A stretch of 64,000 bases of DNA, from contig NZ_CP089746.1 in the NCBI RefSeq assembly GCF_029541745.1, positions 6,891,559 to 6,955,558 on the forward strand. Direction: 5' to 3'. The stretch is from Streptomyces sp. LX-29 (GTDB lineage Bacteria; Actinomycetota; Actinomycetes; Streptomycetales; Streptomycetaceae). Shown one piece after another: positions 58,091 to 64,000 of the stretch; position 1 is the stretch's first letter, and the number at the start of each line of letters is the position of its first letter. A program made the position numbers and the translations under genes. The notes below the pieces were generated by a model. It saw only the letters and a list, made by a program, of their open reading frames with translations, made no database searches and had not been told where the DNA came from.

Positions 58091-59341
58091 GTGACTGACG
58101 TGATGCCCACGACCACCTCGTCCCGGCCCCGGAGCACCCGGCGGGCTCCTTCGCCCGCGGCGCCGGACGCCTGGGCCGTCGCGGTCGGGAGCCCGGCCGC
58201 CGGCGAGGCGGGCCGCTCCCGACCCGATCCGACCGCCGCCCCCGTGGCCCAGGCCGAACAGGCCGAACAGGCCGAACAGGCCGACCAGACCGACGAGGAC
58301 GACCGGGCCGACGGGGCGGCCGCCCCCGCCGCCGCCCCCGCGTCCCACGGGGGGTGGCGGGAGACACCGGTCCCGGTGGCCAAGGGCGACCTCACCGCCG
58401 TCGCCGCGCTCAGCGCCACCCGGGCGTGGGCCGTCGGCTACCGGCTGACGTCCGACGAGCAGGCGGAGGCGCTGGCCCTGCGCTGGGACGGCGCCTCCTG
58501 GCGCCAGGAGTCCACGCTGCCGCGTGACAGCTTCCCCCAGGCCCTCGCCGTGCGGAGTGCCGACGACCTCTGGGCGGTCGGCGCCACGGCGGCGCACTGG
58601 AACGGCCGGGCGTGGACCGCCCACGCCCTGGCGCCCGACCCCGGCGGCCGGGTGCTGCCCGACGCGGTCGCCACCACGCCCGACGGGCGGGCGTGGACGG
58701 TGGGCAGGGCCGTGCCGCGGTCCATCGCGTCCGCCGTGCCCGCCGTCCAGTCCTGGGACGGCGCGGCCTGGCACCGGCAGCCCCTCCCCGACGTCGGGCG
58801 CGGCGAGCTGAGCGGTGTGGCCGTCCTCGCCCCCGACGACGTCTGGGCCGCGGGCGCCGTGTTCGCCCCCGCGGGCGGGCAGCAGACGGCGCTGCTGCTG
58901 CACTTCGACGGCGGGCGCTGGCGGCGGGTGCCCGCTCCCGAGGCGGCCGGGGGCGAGCACCGCTGGTTCGGCGGGATCGCCGCGACGGCGCCGGACGACG
59001 TCTGGGCCGTGGGCGGCTCCGTCACCCGGGGCCGGGAACGACCCTTCGCGGCGCACTGGGACGGCCGTGCGTGGACCGCCGTCGCCACGCCGGCCGTGCC
59101 CGACGGCCGGCTGCGGGCGGTCGGACAGGGCGGCGACGGCACCCTGTGGGCGGTGGGTGGCAAGGGCGCGGTCTCCGTCGCGCTGTGCTGGGACGCCACC
59201 CGACGGCGCTGGTCGCGGGCGGCCGACCCCGCCGTGGTGGTGCGCGGCGCGTCGACGGTGCCCCGTGGGGGCGGGCTGTGGGCCGTGGGGGTCGCCGAGC
59301 GGGGCGACCTGGTGCCGGTGGCGACCCGTTTGGCCGGCTGA
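58091..59341 (+). CDS. Beta-propeller-like repeat protein (DDVWAVG repeats)
   Basis: About 416 residues from the GTG at 58091 (AAGGA five bases before). At least six repeats share a D-D/R-x-WAVG core: ATRAWAVGY, ADDLWAVGA, PDDVWAAGA, PDDVWAVGG, DGTLWAVGG and GGLWAVGV, each followed by a W-D/N-G-x-x-W element (LRWDGASW, AHWNGRAW). This pattern forms a Kelch-like propeller. The N-terminus is disordered with AEQ repeats; there is no signal peptide. Probable binding protein; no catalytic motif. May be in a transcription unit with the dioxygenase (73-bp gap). Confidence 0.82.
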   Translation: MTDVMPTTTSSRPRSTRRAPSPAAPDAWAVAVGSPAAGEAGRSRPDPTAAPVAQAEQAEQAEQADQTDEDDRADGAAAPAAAPASHGGWRETPVPVAKGDLTAVAALSATRAWAVGYRLTSDEQAEALALRWDGASWRQESTLPRDSFPQALAVRSADDLWAVGATAAHWNGRAWTAHALAPDPGGRVLPDAVATTPDGRAWTVGRAVPRSIASAVPAVQSWDGAAWHRQPLPDVGRGELSGVAVLAPDDVWAAGAVFAPAGGQQTALLLHFDGGRWRRVPAPEAAGGEHRWFGGIAATAPDDVWAVGGSVTRGRERPFAAHWDGRAWTAVATPAVPDGRLRAVGQGGDGTLWAVGGKGAVSVALCWDATRRRWSRAADPAVVVRGASTVPRGGGLWAVGVAERGDLVPVATRLAG

Positions 59342-59486
59342 GGTCCGTGGGGGCGGCGCCTCGGGTACGGTCTGCGGCCCCCTCGACGGGAGGGCGGCCA
59401 GGGCCCGGCCCCGCTCGCTGCCCGTGAGGGCGACCACGGTGCGTGAGCTATGTTGAGCGGGAGCGGGACGATAAGGAGGCACACCG

Positions 59487-60410
59487 GTGCCATCAGGGCA
59501 GCAGGCACGCGCGCAGGCGTCCGCGATCACGCCGGGCAGGCGGGCTCCGGGGGGCGAACCGGCCCCCGCGGACAAGGTGCGTGCTTTGTTCGGCGGCCAC
59601 CGGCTGTCCCCCGCACAACGGCGCATCGCCCAGTACATCACCGACCACCTCACCGAGGCCGCGTTCCTGTCGATCACGGATCTCGCGGATCGGGTGGGGG
59701 TGAGCCAGCCGTCGGTGACCCGCTTCGCCTCCTCGCTGGGCTTCAGCGGCTACCCCGCGCTCCGGGAGGCCCTGCAGCCCATCGCCCTGAGCGCGGTCGC
59801 CGGCTCCCCGGACACCCGGGAGGAGGACCGCCGCAACGAGCTGCAGGCGGCCGTCGACGCCGAGATCGCCAACCTGGAGAGCCTGCGCCGGGTCTTCGCC
59901 GACGCCGACCAGGTGCTCGACATCGGCCGGGAACTCGCCCGGTCGGTGCCGCTGACCATCCTGGGCCTGCGGATCTCCGTCTCGCTGGCCGAGTACTTCG
60001 CCTACGCGGCCAAGCGGATCCATCCCGACGTGCGTCTGGTCTCCCGGGGCGGCAGTGTGGCCTACGACGCCCTGCTCCAGTCGCGGGAGGCGGGCGGGAC
60101 CTGGGTCCTGGCCTTCGCCATGCCCCGGCACTCCAACGAGCTGCTGTCGGCGATGCGGGCCGCCCGTCGCACGGGCCTGCGCGTCGCGCTGATCACGGAC
60201 CTGACGCTGGGGCCGCTGGTGGAGGAGGCCGATGTGGCGCTCACCGCGGGCACCGGTTCGCGCCTCGTCTTCGACTCCTACGCGGCCCCCGGGGTGCTCT
60301 CCGCGGCCATCCTGCAGGCGATGGCGGACGCCGAGCCTGAGCGCACCCAGCTCCGGTTGGAGAAGTACGAGCAGGCCGCGGAGCAGCACGACTTCTTCCT
60401 GGAGTACTGA
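59487..60410 (+). CDS. RpiR/MurR-family transcriptional regulator
   Basis: About 307 residues from the GTG at 59487 (AAGGAGG upstream). An N-terminal HTH_6 domain (RIAQYITDHLTEAAFLSITDLADRVGVSQPSVTRFASSLGFSGY) is followed by a SIS sugar-phosphate domain (VPLTILGLRISVSLAEYFAYAAKRI, TWVLAFAMPRHSNELLSAMRAAR, LRVALITD). Such regulators sense sugar phosphates and bind palindromes with ATGAAA/TTTCAT-like arms. One such site, ATGAAATTTTTCAT, lies about 150 bp downstream of this gene. Target genes are not clear. Confidence 0.93.
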   Translation: MPSGQQARAQASAITPGRRAPGGEPAPADKVRALFGGHRLSPAQRRIAQYITDHLTEAAFLSITDLADRVGVSQPSVTRFASSLGFSGYPALREALQPIALSAVAGSPDTREEDRRNELQAAVDAEIANLESLRRVFADADQVLDIGRELARSVPLTILGLRISVSLAEYFAYAAKRIHPDVRLVSRGGSVAYDALLQSREAGGTWVLAFAMPRHSNELLSAMRAARRTGLRVALITDLTLGPLVEEADVALTAGTGSRLVFDSYAAPGVLSAAILQAMADAEPERTQLRLEKYEQAAEQHDFFLEY

Positions 60411-60734
60411 GGCGTCCGCCGTCGCCGGTCAGGACCGCCCGCCTTCCCCGGCGGTGCTCCGGGGTGCCTCCCGGCGTTTCCCCCCGAGTGGTTTCCTCCC
60501 CGGCGTTCTCCCAGGGGTGCCACACTCGAGTGAGCAAGGGTTTTCACGCACTCCGACATGTATGAAATTTTTCATGCCCTTGCTTACTTGGCAGTATGTA
60601 TATTTACTGCCTGTGGCACCCCAGGGACGGCACCCTCCTCAGTCGGCCCGATGGTGTTTCATTCGGGCAGTCCGCCCCCTTCGGATGCCCCCGGCGGCCC
60701 CGGTCAACCCCTGGGCCGGGGTCGCCGGCACGTG
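60411..60734. promoter_or_regulatory. AT-rich nested palindrome region between convergent genes
   Basis: 324 bp between the RpiR-type gene and the acyl-CoA oxidase pseudogene. GGGGTGCCACA (60514-60524) pairs with TGTGGCACCCC (60612-60622). Inside lie GTGAGCAAGGG (60530-60540) / CCCTTGCTTAC (60577-60587, one mismatch), the RpiR-like ATGAAATTTTTCAT (60562-60575) and GGCAGTA (60590-60596) / TACTGCC (60605-60611). The core is AT-rich, unlike the neighbours. It may be a regulatory island whose gene has been lost, a bidirectional terminator or a small mobile relic. No coding sequence is supported. Confidence 0.65.
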
Positions 60735-62581
60735 TCACCCGGTTCGCCGGGTCACCGGATCGGGCACGGAGAGCAGCGGCAGTCCCGAGAGATGCTCCTC
60801 CGGCACATCGCACGCTTCGGCGAGCACCGTCAGGTGAGGGGCCAGCGCGGCGGTCAGCCGCTCGACGGTGTCGGGCAGCGCGCGAACCTGCTCGGCGCTC
60901 ATCAGGCCGTCGGCCAGCAGCTCGCCGGTGCGCGGGGCGACCGCCTCCAGGAGGAACAGCGCGCACAGCTCCCCGAGGACGGCCCGGGTGGGGGAGTGCG
61001 TCACCGAGTCGAGCGTCGCGATGAACGCGTCCGCCGCCTGCAGGGTGGCGTGGGCCGTGACCAGCTCCAGTGCCGGGCCCGAGGCGCCGTTCCAGCGGCC
61101 CAGGGGCTCGCCGGGTGGCCCGGAGCGCAGCTCCCGGCGGGCCCGCTCGTGCCAGCCCCGCTCGGCGGCCGCGATGAGGTCGCGCAGAAACCCGGGCTCG
61201 GTCAGGGACGCGACGCCGCCGGCGGGCACGCCCGCGTCGGCGGGCGGGCGCGGCGTCGGCACGGCCGGCGTGTAGCCGAAGATCATCTCTGCCCCGGCCT
61301 TGCACCAGATGGCGAGGTTGTCCCCCTCCGCGGTGATCGCGCCGTCCGCGTTGGCGGGGTACTCCGCCAGGCCGTTGACGGGGAACATGGCGCGGGCGCC
61401 GCAGCGCTCCCGGCTCTCCAGGGTGATCTCCCGGGCCCGCCAGGTGATCCAGCCCTTGGCGATGGCGACGAGCCGCTCGACCTCCGCGCGCTCGTCGGGC
61501 GCATGGGTGATCCAGCGCTCGGTCACCGCCCGGTGCAGGAAGGTCATGGCGTAGGCGGTGGCGAGCGCCTTCAGCAGCCGGGCGTGGTGGCTGCGGTGGG
61601 CGGCCAGCGGGACCCGGTGGCCCGCGGTGGGGCCGGAGATGTGCCGGGTGTGGGCGTAGCGGACGGCGATGGCCAGCGCGGCGCGGCTGCCGCCGAGCGT
61701 GCTCGCGCTCATGCACAGCTTGCCCACGGTGACCCGGCCGATGGCGGCGAGGAAACGTTTTCTCGGGCTGCCCACCGAGCTCTCCAAGGAACCGTCGGCC
61801 CGCAGCCTGCCGTGCGGGCCCTGCACCAGCGCGCCGCGGTCCAGACGGACCCGGTCGAACGTCGTGACGCAGTGGTCGACCGGGCTGCCGATCCGCTCGG
61901 GCAGCTCCCGCACGCGGATCCCGGGCAGCGGAACCCCGTCCCGGTCGGTGAGCGGGGTGAGGAAGAGGAAGACGCCCAGGTCCCGCCCGTCGACGAGCAG
62001 CCGGGCGGCCACCACCGCGCTCTTCGGGCCGCCCGCCGGGCCGGTGTTGGGCATGAACTTCTCCGCCCCCTCGTTCGGGGTGTGCAGCACGAAGCCGCCG
62101 GTGGCGCGGTCGTAGTCGGCCGTGGTCTGCAGCGCGGCGGCGTCGTTGCCGTGCGCGCGCTCGGTGCACAGGAAGGTGCCGGTGCGCTCCAGCCGCGTAT
62201 AGGGCGTCAGATCGCGGGACGGTGACTGGTCGTCATCGACCAGACTGCCCAGGAACAGGTTGTAGTGGATCCCGGCGACGGTGGCCAGCGCCCCGTCGAC
62301 CACCGCGGCCCACTCGTGCATCGCCGCCAACCGCCGTGGGTCGCGCGCCAGCCCCTCGGCGTCGGGCGTCTCCTCGTGGAGCGCGCGGAGCCGGGCGTAG
62401 GAGAGCGCGTGGCGCTCCTCGACGGTGAGCCCGGGACGGTACCGGAAGAGCCCCCCCCGGAGACGACCTTGCGCCAGTGCGCGTGCCGGGCCGCGGGGGC
62501 GTCCGCGAACAGGGCGGCGGTCAGCGCGCTGTGGTCAACAGGCGCCGGAGCGTACGCAGTAGTATCGACACTCGAAAACAT
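60735..62581 (-). pseudogene. Acyl-CoA oxidase/dehydrogenase, frameshifted
   Basis: From the ATG at 62581 the first frame reads MFSSVDTTAYAPAPVDHSAL and reaches HWRKVVSGGG, where a run of eight G (minus strand, 62451-62458) shifts the frame. The correct frame resumes as LFRYRPGLTVEERHALSYARLRAL and continues to 60735. Acyl-CoA oxidase features follow: TGTFLCTERAHGNDAAALQTTADYD, NTGPAGGPKSAVVAARLLVDG and RYAHTRHISGP. The whole (about 615 residues) is the usual oxidase length, so only this one indel breaks it. It could be a true pseudogene, a slippage-prone switch or a sequencing error. Confidence 0.82.
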
Positions 62582-62640
62582 GACCTGCTTAACGATCACG
62601 CATCGCTCTGGTCACCCTCCTTCCAGTCAACTAGGCGCGG

Positions 62641-64000
62641 ATGTCCGAAACACCTGACCAGAAGCGGTCGGCGGCGCGTTGGCCGCAGCTGCGGGAACCC
62701 GACCGGATGCGCAGTCTGCTCGACGCGGTGATGAGCCTGGGGCGCGGACTCGAACTGCCGCAGGTGCTCCGGGGGATCGTCGAGGCGGCGGTCACCCTCA
62801 CCAACGCGGAGTACGGCGCGCTCGGCGTCGTCGGCGACGGACAGCGCCTGTCGCAGTTCCTGCCGGTGGGCATGGCCGACGAACTGGTGGCGCGCATCGG
62901 GCCCTCCCCGTGCGGGCGGGGCATCCTGGGCGAGCTCATCCACAATCCGGTCCCGCTGCGCCTCACCGACCTCGGCCGGCACCCCCGCAGTTACGGCTTC
63001 CCCGAGCACCACCCGCCGATGCGGAGCTTCCTCGGGGTGCCGGTCCGGGTCCGCGACGAGGTCTTCGGCAACCTCTACCTCACCGAGAAGCGCGGCGGCG
63101 TCTTCGACGCCGACGACGAGGCGGTGTTGACCACCCTGTCCATCGCCGCGGGCGTGGCCATCGACCACGCCCGCATGTACGAGGAGAGCCGTCGCCGCGA
63201 GCGCTGGCTGGAGGCGCTGGGGGAGATCACCCGGACCCTGCTCTCCGGCACCGACGCGGCCCAGGTGCTGCACATGATCGCCGAGTACGCGGCCGAGGTC
63301 GCCGGCGCGGACCGCGCCGTCGTGCTGCTCCCGGCGGACCGGGACGCCGGGGCGCGCGGCGCGTTCGGCATGTACGGCGCGTCGACGCCCGGCACGGCAC
63401 CGGACGCCCCGTCAGAGTCCACCGCCGGCGGGGTGCCCGACCCCGACCTGCTGACGGTGGCGGTGGCGTACGGACAGGGGGCGGAACGCGTCGGGGGGCT
63501 GACCCTGCCGGTCGACGGATCGCTGGCCGGCCTGGCGGTGCGCACCGGCGCCCCCGTCTCCAGCCCCCACCTCCGCTCCGACGAGCGGGCCTGTCCGCTG
63601 GGCGACGAGGACGCCGAGGAGTCGTGCGGTCCCGTCGTGGCGGTGCCGCTGCGCATCGACACCGGCGGCTGCGGCGCGCTGCGGCTCAACCGGCGCGCCG
63701 GGCGGCCCCCGTTCGACGACACCGAGGTGAAGCTGATCTCGGGCTTCGCCGACCAGGCCGCGATCGCCCTGGAGCTGGCCCAGCGGCGCGCCGAGTCGGA
63801 GGAACTGGCCGTGCTCCACGACCGCGACCGGATCGCCCGGGACCTCCACGACCTGGCCATCCAACGGCTCTTCGCCACCGGAATGACACTGCAGAGCGCC
63901 ACCCGGCTCATCGACCGCCCCGAGGCCGCCGAACGCGTCGGCCGCGCCGTCGACGACCTGGACACCACCATCCAGATCATCCGCTCGACCATCTTCGGGC
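62641..64000 (+). CDS. GAF-domain sensor histidine kinase, 5' part
   Basis: The ATG at 62641 gives MSETPDQKRSAARW; the gene continues beyond the window. Two GAF domains are visible: residues about 25-180 (GRGLELPQVLRGIVEAAVTLTNAEYGALGVV, SFLGVPVRVRDEVFGNLYLTEK) and about 190-395 (ALGEITRTLLSGTDAAQVLHMI, AVPLRIDTGGCGALRLNR). The dimerisation/phospho-acceptor helix DRDRIARDLHDLAIQRLFATGM has the His of HisKA_3 type near 415. This layout matches DevS/DosS-like redox or oxygen sensors of actinobacteria. The HATPase is outside the window. It is divergent from the acyl-CoA oxidase with a 59-bp gap. Confidence 0.92.
   Translation, partial: MSETPDQKRSAARWPQLREPDRMRSLLDAVMSLGRGLELPQVLRGIVEAAVTLTNAEYGALGVVGDGQRLSQFLPVGMADELVARIGPSPCGRGILGELIHNPVPLRLTDLGRHPRSYGFPEHHPPMRSFLGVPVRVRDEVFGNLYLTEKRGGVFDADDEAVLTTLSIAAGVAIDHARMYEESRRRERWLEALGEITRTLLSGTDAAQVLHMIAEYAAEVAGADRAVVLLPADRDAGARGAFGMYGASTPGTAPDAPSESTAGGVPDPDLLTVAVAYGQGAERVGGLTLPVDGSLAGLAVRTGAPVSSPHLRSDERACPLGDEDAEESCGPVVAVPLRIDTGGCGALRLNRRAGRPPFDDTEVKLISGFADQAAIALELAQRRAESEELAVLHDRDRIARDLHDLAIQRLFATGMTLQSATRLIDRPEAAERVGRAVDDLDTTIQIIRSTIFG

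Noticed and set aside
56687..58419. Possible minus-strand genes opposite the dioxygenase region
   Set aside because: No start with RBS, no domain, and biased Arg/Pro/Gly composition. The plus-strand dioxygenase motifs are decisive there.
60558..62225. Plus-strand 555-codon frame opposite the acyl-CoA oxidase
   Set aside because: It is antisense to an oxidase with conserved motifs and starts within the palindrome region without an RBS.
1..64000. tRNA or rRNA genes
   Set aside because: I looked for GGTTCGAATCC-like T-arms and rRNA motifs. The few GGTTCGA/TCGAACC matches fall inside well-supported coding sequence without cloverleaf partners.

Overview
The window is high-GC DNA (roughly 70% or more by eye) with frequent GTG and TTG starts, AGGAG-type ribosome binding sites, many 1-4 bp start/stop overlaps, secreted proteins with Ala-rich signal peptides, ECF sigma factors, a SpoIIE-type phosphatase and Ser/Thr kinases. 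All of this fits a Streptomyces chromosome or a close actinomycete relative. I recognised no rRNA or tRNA gene.

Layout. 1-5.2 kb (+): the 3' end of an AAA+ ATPase overlapping a TPR membrane protein, a DUF2867-type NAD(P)-binding protein and a class I photolyase. 5204-6100: an 897-bp IS5-family insertion sequence sitting inside the CTAG where the photolyase and a convergent SDR gene overlapped stop codons. 6.1-7.9 kb: the SDR and a divergent isochorismatase-fold protein. 7.9-19.3 kb: a complete type I-E CRISPR-Cas locus read on the minus strand, with cas3-cas8e (one fused gene), cse2, cas7e, cas5e, cas6e, cas1e, cas2e, a leader, and an array of 28 repeats whose far end is decayed. 19.5-23.3 kb (-): a three-gene sugar-type ABC importer. 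23.4-27.7 kb (-): a large GAF/SpoIIE/HATPase regulator and a cyclase-family hydrolase.

27.9-35.1 kb: a small conserved protein, DUF488, a GC-rich repeat field enclosing a nitrilase fragment, an epoxide hydrolase, a TetR/MFS-efflux divergon with three operator-like palindromes, a CysRS-like protein without catalytic motifs, a SixA-type phosphatase and an alpha/beta hydrolase. 35.2-40.8 kb (-): a signalling cassette of kinase-like protein, PP2C phosphatase and VWA protein (a TerY-P triad), preceded by a membrane protein, a YbjN-like protein and a Ser/Thr kinase. 41-46.8 kb: a PucR-type regulator, SGNH esterase, D,D-carboxypeptidase, FG-GAP protein and DUF1801 protein.

47-64 kb: a YciI-like protein with an ECF sigma factor fused to a decayed tyrosine-recombinase domain, a VOC protein, a secreted amidase-domain protein, a second ECF sigma factor carrying its own zinc-binding motif, membrane segment and CAP domain, a secreted metalloprotease, an exported anchored protein, an intradiol dioxygenase, a repeat protein, an RpiR-family regulator, a frameshifted acyl-CoA oxidase and the 5' part of a GAF sensor kinase.

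The strongest items for a second look are the ECF sigma-recombinase fusion, the Cas3-Cas8e fusion, the TerY-P type cassette, the membrane ECF-CAP protein, the IS insertion in overlapping stop codons, and several perfect palindromes in intergenic DNA. All family assignments come from reading motifs; no database search was run.
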